NCBI GenBank assembly: GCA_002633005.1
Contig: NMRA01000097.1
Span: forward strand, 574,766-638,765
Direction: 5' to 3'
Source of the DNA: Phoronis australis
Taxonomy: Eukaryota > Phoronida > Phoronidae
Length of the DNA stretch: 64,000 nucleotides
Below the pieces are notes generated by a model. The model was given only the letters and a program-made list of their open reading frames with translations. It did not search any database and had not been told where the DNA came from. Below are positions 12,055 to 25,700 of this stretch, piece by piece. Position numbers and translations under genes: made by a program. Each line of letters opens with the position of its first letter. Within the stretch, counting starts at the first letter, position 1.

Positions 12055-12520
12055 GGTCGGAAGAAGAATAAGAAGAAGAATAAGAAGAATAAGAATAAAA
12101 TTGAAGAAAACCCAGGAACAGCAGTACTCTGCGCTTATACGCGCAGAGTAATAAGAATAAAATTGAAGAAAACCCAGGAACAACAGTATTCTGCGCTTAC
12201 ACGCGCAAGTAATAAAATTGAAGAAAACCCAGGAACAACAGTACTCTGCGCTTACACGCGCAGAGTAATAAGAAGAATAAAAAGAAGAATCAGAAGAATA
12301 AGAATAAAATTGAAGAAAACCCAGGAACAACAGTACTCTGCGCTTAAACGCGCAGAGTAATAAGAATAAAATTGAAGAAAACCCAGGAACAACAGCACTC
12401 TGCGCTTACACGCGCAGAGTAATAAGAAGAATAATAAGAAGAATAAGAATAAGAATAAGTATAAAATTGAAGAAAAACCCAGGAACAACAGCACTGTGCC
12501 CTTACACACGCAGAGTAATC
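12055..12520. repeat. Tandem array of perfect hairpins joined by AAG/AAT microsatellite
   Basis: Six units, each aaaattgaagaaaaccc-aggaacaaca followed by a hairpin with 9-bp arms actctgcgc / gcgcagagt and a 6-base loop. Perfect or near-perfect hairpins lie at 12126-12149, 12243-12266, 12334-12357 and 12397-12420; degenerate copies are at about 12188 and 12492. Spacers of aataagaag vary in length. The open frames through the array are repeat artefacts. Confidence 0.9.
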
Positions 12521-12529
12521 ATGTCCAGT

Positions 12530-13653
12530 GGCGCACAGGGGGCTAAAAATAGCCGAAACATAACTGTCCCTGTAACTAGGACGACGATGTTGTGGCATAC
12601 GCAAATCCGTTTTTACGCACATCGACGCAAAGCTGTGTATTCAGTATACAGCTTTGAACATGTACCAAGGCTACTACATAATGGTATGTAGCTAAGTACT
12701 GGCTGGCTCATACTCGGCTGAATCTCACTTCTTCATAAATTCGATGTGTAACGATAAACATGTGATGACCAACTCGATATGCATGAAAGTAAAGTAAATT
12801 CTAGGCTTCCAACCATGTTTAAGGAGGGAGGATTAACGACTTTTCATTGGCTGGCTATGTACTGTTTTGAATTATGCCAGGATCGATGAAGATTTGACAG
12901 GCTACGTAGAAATATACTTCATCCTGGATACTTAGCCGTTAAGGAAGTGCGTCCCTGTGAAGCCATATCAAAAACCTGTTTTAGCGATTATCGTTGAACG
13001 GACACTTTTTGAAGTTATTAACTTTGATCACAACCGGAATTATAAAAATACTCTTTGTTATTTTATTACAAATCTCGCATTCTTGTCGTTGTCTGTGAGA
13101 CCAAGACCGTTTTCTTTACCATTTACATGTCAACACGCTTTAAAACCCTGACACGTATAGCGAGGGATTTTACTTAGAAGGAACCTAGAAGTTTTGTTTT
13201 CCACTACATCTAATTTCCGTAAAATTATTTTCCTCGCTGAGAATGTCCCTTTAACATGGGCATGGTTTACAGCTTAGCCAAATAAAGCAAATGATCATTG
13301 TTTGAAATTACGTGTAAATTTGAGTTAATCAACCTAAAACAACGGGGATTTCCTTATCTACGTGTTGTAGGCTTCAAGCATCCATTTACATAAACATACA
13401 TGTATTCCGCGCACGAACGTCTTGATCAAAAAACGCAGAGAGAAAACATTACTTTCATACCACGTCATAACTTTTTAACGTGAATTAGCGAATGGTCTTG
13501 TGATTGGGAGTGCACGTGGCATACAAAAACATAGCATTGTCCTGATAAATGACTTCCAATCGACAACAGGAATATTTTCCAAAAAAAAATAAATGTATCG
13601 CTTCAAAGGGTGCAATTTTATTTCAGTTTATCTACTTTTGCCAAGAGTTTCAG
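12530..13653. other. No gene recognised; upstream of the first traced exon
   Basis: A signal-peptide exon ending in phase 1 would be expected here or upstream. I examined the Met-containing stretches and found no hydrophobic leader followed by a phase-1 donor. Confidence 0.5.
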
Positions 13654-13701
13654 GTCAAGGCTGCGGTAATAACCAAATAACTTACCAAGGCGCCTGTGTT
13701 A
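13654..13701 (+). CDS. 48-nt mini-exon, first part of EB-like Cys-rich module
   Basis: The acceptor is ...agagtttcag and the donor is a|gtaagt; both are strong. The 16-codon insert is phase 1 at both ends and reads GQGCGNNQITYQGACV, giving two cysteines. Joined to the next exon (junction codon aac, Asn) it supplies the first two of eight cysteines in an EB-like arrangement. It is far too short for ordinary ORF detection. The main doubt is that a 48-nt open stretch between splice-like signals can occur by chance; the matching phase and the cysteine complement argue for it. Confidence 0.55.
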
Positions 13702-16700
13702 GTAAGTATACGGGTTTTCACACTCTGTTTTGAATAGTTTTGACCCCTCCTAGTTACTTAGCAGGCCTGCACGTGAATGACTGCACTTGATGTTTCGCTG
13801 CGGTTCTGCAAGGCATTGGCTTACACTCGCGGCAAAAGATTTTCGGTTGTGACACTGAAACAATGAATTCATCAATTGTATTTCATGATTCAACCCAGTC
13901 CAATTATATTGCTTCAGAGGCTGCGAATTTCCTAAGACAAAGGCAGGCTACTTGTATTAAGCTGTCTGAACGTGCTCGCGAAACACTGGTGAAATTTTGC
14001 GAGGTATTCCGTGACCTTGGTCTCTATGCAAGAATACATGTACATGTAGGCTCATAAAGAGCATTTTTTTGTTTAAGCATCTACAACGTCTGACTGGTCT
14101 GTGAGCTGTGAGTCACCATCGTCAACCAAACAGTTATGTATGCCGCTTAAACTTGCGAAATCGGCGAATTCAATCATGTGTACTAATTAAACACTATTGC
14201 TGCTTTCGCAAAAGGGGTTGATCCGTCGTTTTGGTTGTGAAAAGGCCCATTAATTGTAACAGGAAATAGTTTTGTTGAATTTCCACGCCATGTGGTGTGT
14301 ATAGCAGGACAATCTTGTCAAGAACCGTTTTTATGGGGTTGATGCGATGCTATATCATTTCAATAAGCTTTTCAGACTTTGTTCTGTGTGCTTGATCAAA
14401 GAATTAACATTTCATGCATGTACATGTACATCCAATGTGCTATTGCACTCATAGTAAACAGAGTATCACCTGGGAGCATACAGTGAATAGTCACTGAAAG
14501 TGACCCTTTGATTTTGAAACTACGCGTTTAACACGCGCGCACCCCGGGTCTCGGGAGGGGGGCTCGAACGAGCCTCACAATTTGGCGAAGTGGGCAAAAA
14601 GGTCCTCCTCAAAGAAACGAAATATCCGGAAAAAGTAGAAAACGAGACAAAAGTCCACTAAAAAGGCAAAAACTACCAACATTTGGCGAATGCTCAGTTC
14701 ATAGCACTGAACGCGCCCAGTGAATCTTAGTAAACTGCCCACATTTTCAAAAATTCGAGCCCTCCTCCCCTCACCCCCCNNNNNNNNNCCCCCCCCCCCC
14801 ACCCCACCGCACTTTTAGGCTGTCGATGCGCGTATCTTTAAGTGTTTATGTGAAATCAACGTATATAATCTTCTTGGTTCTTTTGGTTTGTGCTTGTTTC
14901 TCACCAACACGTTTCTGTATACAGCACATTTAAGCTGTAAAACATATCATTTTGACACCTGTGTCCAACTAGTGAGGCGTCCGGACAGACGCACGAATGT
15001 GTTTACACCATGTTGCACTACGTGTACTGTAGCTCCAGTTTGCAAGGTAATGTTCTCAAAGCATTTGTGTGTGTGCATTCCAGACATAACAAACGTGCCA
15101 TGCGTTGATGGAGGCACGCTATGTAACCCTTTGGATCTCAAGTATGAATGTAACACCACCCAACAACAGTGCTTCTGCCCAGTGGGCTTCGAAGTAGACG
15201 TTTCTTCGAATCGATGTAAAAGTGGGTAGCAAAAACGCCTAAAATATCACTTTACGTAAGGCTGTTTGCCAACGTGTGCACTCTTAAACAGAGAAGTGCT
15301 TTTTGCTTCCGATACTAGTACACTTTTAAATGTAATAGTTGCCGATTTGGCTTCAGGCTGGCATCTTCCCTTTGGTGGGGAATGAATTAAGCTCAAACAC
15401 GTGTTATTTGAAGAATATTGGCCTTGATATTCCTATTTATTATTTTATTATTTCTATGTACCAGAAATAAGTCTCAAGTATGTGCAATTTGCATTGACCT
15501 TAGTGGTCCCTCACAGTAGTTAGTTTCTCAGAGCCACAGAACAGACAGGTCTCGGAGCTCAACAAGTTTTCCGTATCTTCATGACCGGGTTAATTTCAAT
15601 CCTCTTTTCAGAGGGACCCACCGTCATCAGTCTTTACATCAACGGAAGGATTCATCATGGCCGACAGAAGCACTTGCGTGCCAACCAGACTGTTACCTTC
15701 AAATATGAAACCGATGAAGTATATCCCAATTCTAATTTCAACTGGAGCCATCCCTTTATGGAGACACCAGTGATTGGCGAGACAGCACTTGCTCATGGTC
15801 TGAAGAAAAAAAACCTAAAGTTGACAGTCACAATACGCAAAGAAGGCAAAGAGATCAATATGACCATATCCGCCATCAATGGGGTTGGTAATACTGCAGT
15901 AACCAGGCAGTTGACAATAATACCAACGTGTAAGCATTGCCTGTTGTCAACCATATGTCTGATCGAATTAATGTTGTGTAGTAAATAACATCCTCGTCGT
16001 TTTAAGTATTGGTCAGTCATGCATGTATAAGCAAGCATTGGTGAACCACTTCACGCACGAAGTTTTCGATACGCGTTCAAACATATTTTAAGCAATGGCC
16101 CTGTGGCTGGTATCACCCTAGCTAAGATATAAGTTCCACTGACCAAAAAAACTGTGATGGAAAATTCCATTTCATCTATTTTTACATATGTAACCTACAC
16201 TTACAATTGAGACCAAATTACCAATTCTATGTTTAGTTACATGTATATGTAGACTTCCAAGATCCAAGACAACATACTTTTCACGCTGTTGCCATTGTGA
16301 AAGATAACATAATATTGATATGGTGATGCACCCACATACTATATGCTCGTCTGTGCGTTTGACATCCGCTGCGGTACCTCACAAACCCCTGCAGTGTTTT
16401 CATAAATGTTGGCACATGTGTTCTTCTGGTGCTTACAATGGACATCGACCTCAAAAGAGGCCCCCGAAAATCGAGCTTCGCGTATTTCGTCATTTTTCAC
16501 AATTGGCGATTCCTACAGCTACTGGATATGCTAGTTGGATCACTATTTAGATACGCTATTACCAACTTTGTAAATCATTCAACAAAACTAGAGGAGAAAT
16601 CACAGACTTAGCGAAGCACTATATCAACTGTCGCGGTCGAACGCCTCTCCCTAAGGTAGTAAACAATCCCTCATGCTATTGACGCTTTGTTTCAGAGTAA

Positions 16701-19700
16701 AAAGATTCCATGACCATAAAAATTGTAATGCTCCATACCACTTCCTCATAATTTAACATGTCCCATAGTGGACATTCATTAGTTGCGTTAATGATATCCA
16801 TTATCGGCCTATTAGTTGCTAAAGGGGAAATGAGGTTGTCAGTCCACTGTAAGGTATGTTCGACCAATTTCAGTCCCTAGCGACCATTTTTACTACTTAC
16901 GTGGCTATTTTTGCGCCTTTCTCTCTATCCACACACTGCTTGATGAATCATCATGACAGATCAACTGACAGATATGTTCCAAGACATAAAATGACGTCAT
17001 TTATTTGGGACTGTTCTATGAAAGCGGCCATTAGAGGCAGCTTTAGATTTCTAAGTCAATGCTTAATAATTTCTGTGAGAACTCTTTATGAATTTTGCCT
17101 TCCTCTTAAAGCCTATCACAGTACCTGGGGAGCATCGCTCTGAGCCCACTAGTTCCATAAATTGTCAAATGTAATGGGGCATTGACTTGCTTTTGTGTAC
17201 GTCACCTCCAGAATCACATTTCAATTCAAACAGCTGCGAATAACACCCGCGGTGTTCTATTCAGTTCCCTATTCAATACAACTGTTATCGACCTTTTGTT
17301 GTTTGTGCAGAATCTCGCGGTGACGCAATGTGGCGCGACAAGGCAGCTTCGCCTATCATTTGACGGCCCAGCATTTGCGTGATTAAACTCGTGTTTTCTT
17401 ATTTTGCAAAGGCTTTGCTAGGAGTACCTGGTTAGCCCAATACATCTAATATAGCAAAAGTCCGTTCAAGTAAGGCTTTAAGAAAAGCACGACTGGTTTT
17501 GATATCTGTGTTGTGTGGCACAGTGACAAATTTTAAATACGTCTGCAATAATACCAACCATGATATTTGGTCGACCCTGGTGAAATTTGTCTCGTGTGCT
17601 TCTAAGAAGGAGAGCCCGCTCAAGTTGGTTTGATACTTCGATGGACCGGACTTATAACCGGGGAAGTATTCGGAAATTATCTGCACCCGTCTTTACCGTT
17701 TGAAATACACCTGTGATGGGTGCATATAAACCTTCTTTGCTGCCCTTGTTGTACATGTATACACGTAACTGCACATGTAAGGGCTGACGTGCATAAAACT
17801 TCAAAAGTTATCCGCAGGATAAGTTTGATTGTTGCATGACGTCAGGTGCATTGTTCAACAATAACAACGTGACCCGTGATTAATCGACGTACAGTAATTG
17901 TTGCTATACGGCGTATAACTTCTATGCAACTGGCCCCAGATGTCCTTCGAGTTCTTTAAAACGTTGTACAGAGATAGGAAACCCGGCACTATGTTCAGGT
18001 ACTTTGCGACAATGGGGGTTTTCATAAGAATGTTTCGTTTCTGATTTTGTAACGACCATTTGTTTAAACAGAATAATCGCCTGATATGAGTCTCTGACAG
18101 TGTCGGATAACGATTAATCAGGCACCCACGTTATACGAAATCCGGGGACCATGGTTGCCGAAATGTTTGATTTACTGTACGCTATCCAGTAACCATAATT
18201 TTGATCCTCCAACGTTTTGAATTTACCATACGGAATCCTTCACTTGCAACTTTGGCGATATAAACCTTGGTCCGTTTCCATTGTACATTCCAGGCTTTAA
18301 AAGGACTAAGTCCTGTGTGTGAACACAAATGTGCAGTGAAGTTCGTTAACTTGGTGCTTAATGCAGCATTCTCTACCACCGGGTGATCCTTATTATGCAC
18401 CATCAGTGGTTTAATTTTTTCTGCTTTTATGTTATTAAGTATTTGTCTTGTGCCTTTGTAAACATAGACGGACCGACAACTCTGACGATCACTGATGAGC
18501 GAAATATATCTTTGGAGGCAACAAAAACGTACTACGTACTGGAAAACCGTCGGTGGACTTTCTATTGTCAAAGCGACGCCTACTATAATAACGCCAGCTG
18601 CAAGATAGGGTTTGGCCTTGCCGGATCGCAATTAAATCAAACAATTGGAAACGCTAGTACATTTGAAGAGCAACGCTTACACGAGGATGGTCTACAATGT
18701 GTTACAAGGCTGGAATTTGACGTTGACAAAGACGTGAATGGAAAGAATGTAACCTGTGAAGTCTTCAACAGAAATCTAGAAAACAGCACGCTATGGAAGT
18801 CGTTTATGTTGCGAACATACGGTAAGCACGGGAGTGTAGCAGGTCGTCCGTTCCAATGTCATAAGAAACTCGCGAAAATGCAGCATCACAGAAGACGTCG
18901 GCGAGACATCGCCGTCTTTTTCAACCGAAGCAAGTACAGTTGCAGTGCACTCAGACAGTAATCAGGCTAAATTGCGTTTTCTCATGTTACTGAGTAATGC
19001 CCGCCATCAACCGTAACGATGGCCGTCATAGCTATTATAATGCTGTATTCCTCTAGCCCTCACTCGTACTGACAATATGTTTCACTTGCAATCAATTGCC
19101 GTGTTTCGGAATTGCGAGCATTTTTTCTGATTATGTCTGGCTTGTACTGCGGCTGCTTGTACAAGATTCTTGTGTCTATAGAACTCGGCCCGGGTGCCCG
19201 CCTCGTAGACTTGTGATGGCACATGGTCACTATTCGAGATATCGCCATTATTCACAAGCAAGACACATGATCGCGCTAGATCTACATGTACTCGCGAGGT
19301 ACCAGTTTATTCCGTTCCATCCGCTATCTTTTGGTCACATCACGTCCCTGTCGGGAGCAGAAATCTTTTCGGATTTTTTTCATCAGGTCACGTATGTGAC
19401 CAAAAAAGATGGTGGACTGAACTGGATAAACCGCTTGGAACTAAACCTAATTAGGCGTTTCGTAGAAGCGATAAACTCGCGTAAAGACCACGAAAGATCT
19501 CATCATACATAAACGTTACAATTTATCTTCAAGGCATAAGACTACACGCATAATCAGTAAACGTCATGTGTGGAAAACGTTACGTGGCCATAGAACAACG
19601 TCTTTTATCTTTATAACTCCTTTCTTTTTTGTCATCTCTTTTATTAACATTCGTGCAGGCGTCACGTCATTCCGCTGGACACATGTTTCCGGTTACCTGA

Positions 19701-22700
19701 TTGACCTGCTTTCACCTGTATGCTATTTCGGCGACCATAATAGGCCAGCTCATTTACCAATTGGTAACTTTGACCCAGTTATCTTGTCACTTTTTTGTTT
19801 CTCTTTATGTTTCGTGTATTGCACCATTCTTCACTATCACAAGGAATTACTTATTTTCACCTACTTTGAGGCTGCTTTTGTGTCTGGAAATAGAGATTGG
19901 GACACACGTACTGTATTTACAAGTCCGGACAAATGGTGAACGTAAATGAATATCTTTTAACGCTTCGTTCTTCTTTAGGGATAATGCGTCATGCAGCTGT
20001 CACTGGTCTGTGGTGCTGTTATCGAATCACCGGATATGGACCATTTTGGCGCGCGAGTTGACTTTTAGAAAAGCGGGTATCTGTACCTCGTCTAGGGTCA
20101 GTGTTTGATGGTCTGCCCCATAGCCTCGTCTGAAAGTGGCTCCCCGAGAACCCCCGGCCGTGTTATTGATGCCGGTGTTCTGCAATTGATGTACATTCCT
20201 TTTTGTTAAATTTTTATGAGAAGGCATGATCACGTGACCCAACTAATGATAGATTGGTTAAAAGCCATAAGTCGAATTTAGTAGGTTTTTCTTCTCTTAG
20301 AAAACATGACTTCTTCCACTGAATGATAAGAAAGTGGGACGGTATCACGTAACTTACGAATTTAAAAACACTGGGGCCCAACTGAAGTTCTAATCTTTTT
20401 ATTCGAAATGAAACTCGAAATCATGTTCGGCATTTTTTACTCTACTTTTGTGCGAACTCAAGATAAGTGTCTATTATTCTACGCTCGAGTACATAGTGAC
20501 TTATGTGGATACTTTTTAGTTCTAGTTTGCAGTTGACAAACCCAACATTAAGGCTAAAAGTTCGATTTTGAACTTAAATTTTCAAGTTTTTATTCGAGTT
20601 TGTAGCACGAATATCAGGGTCTTCAAGTGCAAACTTGGATTAGAAACTCATATGCGTAAACTATGATGTATTCTAGCACAGTCTAATAACCACTTGTCTC
20701 GAGTTTGCATAAAGTAGCAGAGAAATAGCCAAAAATAATCTCGAGTTCGTTTTGAGTACAAAGATTAGATTCTGAGCCCAAGAAGACTGCCAATATATGT
20801 ATCTGCTGTTTTAGTCATTGCTTCTCAGGAATACGTCTAGGACATAGGTTAGGTTAGGTTTACTGAAACGATGATCAAATATTCAAATTTCAGCGTTTGT
20901 CGTTTGTGTGTGCTTCTGCACACTTCACACAATTTGTTTATGAAGAATTAATTCCTGTTTAATACACAAAAGAAACCGGGATTACTTTAAGTTGGGTCTG
21001 TCGCAAAGCTTGGCCCTCAAAACATCAGACTTCATTTATTCCATTAAATGACATAGTCGGTGAGATTTTACAAAGTAACTAAGATTCGACTATGGCAGGA
21101 CTGTAATTTGTACTAAAACATACGCAAGTCATTTTTTTCGACTTTTTAACGTCGACTTCCATTTTCCTTATCTATTATCATTAACAGACATGTATGTAAT
21201 TTATGTCCAGGGCTCCACGGGTTCCATTCTCCGACTTAACGTTGGGGTTTACGAATCGTAGCCGGGATCGGTGTGCTCAGCCATGAAATCTTTTCCAACC
21301 CCTGTAGTCGTCAGTGAGGTTTACTGTGTCTACAACTGATGGTCGTTTTGCAGATAGCAGTGAGTGTACATGTAGATGCCAGAGGAACAACAATACACGA
21401 TGTATGCATTAAAAACGTGGCTTTATCCAATCATGATTTCGCTCAGATCTTCCCAACATGACCCTGACGGTGGTCAAGTCGAACATCACGTTTGTGTCGA
21501 GTCGAACTTCATTGAAAAAATCACTCGTCAATTTCCGGTCGTACGTGGCTCTATGTGAGGTCATAACCTCTGTACCGGAAGTCAACATAACCATGACGTC
21601 GACGGGCTCTGAACAACAAGGTAGTCAATCACAGCAACCCGACATCAACGACGCCAGCATGACAAGGCACTTCCTCAACCTTACTTTTAAAGCGACGGGT
21701 GTCCATTCGTTCGGTTGCATTGTGTCTCATGAAAATATAGAAGATTTTTATAAGGAAGCACATATAAACGCTACAGCCAAATATTGTAAGTATCTCTTTC
21801 ACTTGAGAACTCCCATTCCGTGACTAACCGGCGATGTTCTGTTGAGAAAATTTAAGTCAGAAGTAATCAGACAAAAAACTGCTTCCACGCCATGACGGTA
21901 ACAACACGTCATTAGTCGTGACCAATCCTGAACAACTATTCTAATTCACCCTGAAGTCGGCCATGATGGGTCAAAGGTAAAAGAGTGGATTAATTTATTA
22001 TACAATTGCGGACATTTTTGCAGTTGGGCCATCTAAATTAACGATAACCACGGACACTGATGACGTTGTCAACGACGGCGGTCACCTCAACGTAANCTTA
22101 ATTTGATTAATTTCTCGTCCTCTATTCCGGAAGTGACGTTTTGGGATGCAAGTGTTTCTCGCCAATTTCTTTTCGTTATAGTCTGACTGTGAGGGCTGTC
22201 GAGTCACTCATTGTTCTACCTCGGTTGTGATAAGTTCGGTCGTCGTTTGCTTTTGTTTACAAGTCAGTCAACATGCCACGCTTTTGCTGCGTGCCGGGAT
22301 GTACTCATTATCGTCTCACAGGCGCTTTGGGTACCTTGCGTCGCTTTCCGAAGGATGACACACTTCGCCGTACTTGGCTTGCTCGTTCATGTGAAGGACG
22401 CAGCGCTACCTGTCCACGCAATGTTCAAAGCAGTGGAGGGTTACCGAGTGTGTGGCAAGCATTTTCTGCCTTCAGATTACGACCGAGATATGTACGCTGA
22501 ATTGATGAGGTTCCCTGCGAAACAACGCCTGAAGAAGGGTACCATACCGTCGCTGTTGATTCAAGGCAGTGCCCCGTCGCCAACCCCGAGAAGTGCGTTT
22601 TTGAAGGGAGAAGCCTGGCGAGCTGTGGCCACTATATACAGTGACTGGAGGCACTTATCTACTGTCACCCGTGCCTCCGAACGTACCCCATTGCGTGCAA

Positions 22701-25700
22701 TTCCGGAAACTAGCAGTGATTCGCCCTGTGCTGTTGTCTCTAGCCCAGAGCCTGTTAGCAGCCCTGCAGCGATGTTGAGTAGTGGGAGTGAATACAGGCC
22801 CAGTTCGACACCCAGTGAAGAGGACAGTTTGTCATCCAATGAACAGAACGATGAGCCTAAGTTTGATAAGTTTATTGTGGACTTTTATTGGAACTATTTA
22901 GAAGATGCCTGGTGTGTGACGAGGGAGTCACACGGCGGGATCTAAGCAGTTTGGGTGCTCCGATCACCCTCCAGTGGTAGTGTGTCTCGGGACACTCGGG
23001 CAAGTGGGACAGTTCTTCCTCTGTACGTGAGACGATGATGAGTTCACCCCAGTACGCATCATCAGCGTGGCATGTTGACTGACTCGTAAGCAAAAGCAAA
23101 CGACGACCGAACTTAACACAACCGATGTAGAACAATGACTGACTCGACTGCTCTCACAGTCAGACTATATGAAAAGAAGTTGGCGCGAAATTCTTGCCTC
23201 AAAAACGTCACCTCCGGAGTAGACGACGAGTAATTAATTAAACTACGAAAAACAGTAAATAAGTGAAAAATTTGTCTGGGATAATCAACGAAACCTATTT
23301 TTGCTAAAAATGACATGAAAAAAGGTTGCCTTCGCCTTTAAGAAGACGGTTAAGCACGATTCGGTTTTTACAGTTTCAAAACCTTCGGTCAACATGACTA
23401 TTAGAGAGAATTCGACAAGCGAAACTTACTTAGAGTCACCTAACTCGCAGTCACGCTTACTTGTCATCGACAAGACGTATGTGTTACGGTGCCAAATACG
23501 TAGCGAACTACCAAATGTGAGTTTTGACATAACGCCGACATTGAGGCAGCCAGGACCTGTCCATAGAGAGAATTCGTTGTACTACCAGGAGTTGACCTTT
23601 GAACCTGACGAGACGCACAACAGGGAACTTGGGTTCAACTGTAGCGTCGGGCACGAGATAGTTGAGGAAATGAACACTTCTTTGGGACTGCCCCCACTCA
23701 TCGTGGCGTGTAAGTAGATTGGGAACTGTCACTCATATCAGCCATGTATCACTAACGTAGACAACACACAGATTTCACTGTAAAGATAAAAAATGTTCTC
23801 GAGTTATTTGTTGCAGGCAGTCGTGACTTGGAAAGATCTTGGCTACGGCTCATGGATATGGGAGAGTGATTTGCTTTATTTGTGATAGTGTGGCCTATCT
23901 TTCCGTGATAATGGGTGATATTTATAATCATGGAATAAGAAAAAAATCTCGTCTTCCTGTTGTCAGGTTATAATTTCGACGAGATAAATTTGGTAAAAGG
24001 CTTAGGTTCCCGTTCAATAAAAACGAGACTTCTGTACGCCATCCATTACGGATTATTTTTGACACAGCCAACCTACCCAAAATCCCAAAAAGTCAGGCAC
24101 TTCGGGTTATTCTGATACGACCGCCAAGAAATGAGTATTAGGTGCTCAGGGTATCAACAGTATGTAGACTAGGGTCGTCCCGGATTACACGGCGATAGAA
24201 CTGTCCTTTGACCTGGAGATTAAATGTGAGTGATGTAGTTTTGGAAATCAGACACATTTCCGTGTATTTCATTGATCTCGGGACAGCAAAGAATTTCAGA
24301 TAACTCGTCCCTGGGGATTTGTCCAGTTTATCAAAGTTTTTCACTTCCGAGTTGCAGCCCACAGCACAGCAGCAATACTTTGTTGGCATTGGAAGGACGA
24401 AAAGAATAATGCAACCGACAAAAAGTTGTTAAGAATCAGACAACAACAAATAACTAGTGAAACTCCAGAATCATGAAAATGAGGCAGCAAGTGTGCCTGA
24501 CGTGTGTTTATGGCATTGTAGATCAATACATTGAGATTTGAGTATCGCTGTTTGATCCGGGACGGTCCTCTTTATAATACATGTACAATTTGTATCTCGT
24601 TCCGCTTTGCGTACAATGGTTGGCATGTTGAAGGCCTACAGTGTGCGACTATTTCCGTCAAGGTGATAATGCTTAAGGTTCTTGTAATGCTTTCCAGTTG
24701 GGCCTAAAAACCTCACACTCACACCGAGTATTGGCAGTATATCATGGAATGTACCAGTTCCAATACTGAAGCTGTCGTTCAATGACGCAGTTACTGTAAC
24801 CTGCAAGACAGACAGCGTCGAAACTACGGCGGAGATTGAGTTTGGATTCGTTAATAAATCTGCACTGGCAAGCGGCCATAAGTACACACAAACAACAGAA
24901 CTGAGACAGCGATTTGGAAACAGCTGGGTTACCGCGATAAAAAATTCATCGGGCACTTGCTACGGGAAAGTATACTTTCAAAAGTTGCAATTTAACGCAG
25001 ACCTGACCGTACATGATCAAAATATCACGTGCGAAGCTTGGAATAACGAGACTAAAAATCTACGTGACGTAAAATCCTTTGAAACAAAGATCTACGGTAA
25101 GTGATCCAATAATGTCAGCTTTGAGAAAAAGTTACTTCAATAAGGTAATAGTCATGCAATTCGTTCGATGTGACAGACGTCTTTAACAATAATCAAACTC
25201 AGTTTTTTTTTCTTCAATGTTAAAATATTTCAAAGTCTATCTCGAGCAGGACAAAGGGAGAAAGTCGCTCACTTTGAACAACACATCATGTCATCCTAAA
25301 GTGAACACATCTTCAGTGAAATGACTACAGATGCAATAAAATTGTCACATGGCACACGCTTGGACCTCACTTGGCATTCGTTAATTGCTTACGGACAGTT
25401 GTTCGGTTCGCAAATGAATGGCAAAATCAGCTCTTTCATGGATTACTTATTGTAACGTGCCTCCGTTCCCCAGAATGAGTTTCTGAGCAGACTTTGTCTT
25501 AAAATACGTGATTTTCATTAAATTCCATGTTTGAATGCACACATGCATCATTGTAGATCAGTTTCAACGAAATGAAATTTTACAGCAGCTTTGTACTAGG
25601 TCTTAGATGTTTCCGCATAGTTGCTCATTTTGCAGTGTGAAGCACAGGCAAATTTGCAGGTGTTGAATCAAAATTAAAAATGTCTCGAAACTGGAAACAC

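Noticed and set aside
12110-12520. 2A-like ribosome-skipping peptide (ENPGT repeats)
   Set aside because: The last residue of the motif is Thr rather than Pro, the upstream D-x-E context is absent and the frame is a repeat artefact.
12040-12622. Long open frames on both strands through 12.0-12.6 kb
   Set aside because: They run through a tandem repeat with units close to a multiple of three; both strands stay open, and there is no splice or start context.
18383-18467. Met at 18383 as a gene start with a leader peptide
   Set aside because: The stretch is intronic: a strong acceptor at 18467 in the phase shared by all other exons gives the domain start.
19568-19939. Hydrophobic ORF resembling a membrane protein between A1 and B1
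   Set aside because: T-rich intron sequence gives Phe/Leu/Ile-rich frames; no splice sites in phase 1 and overlapping hydrophobic frames in the same region.
22872-23135. Separate minus-strand gene mirroring the THAP ORF
   Set aside because: It is the right inverted repeat read backwards; the shared start of the peptide comes from the TIR, and the rest is unrelated.
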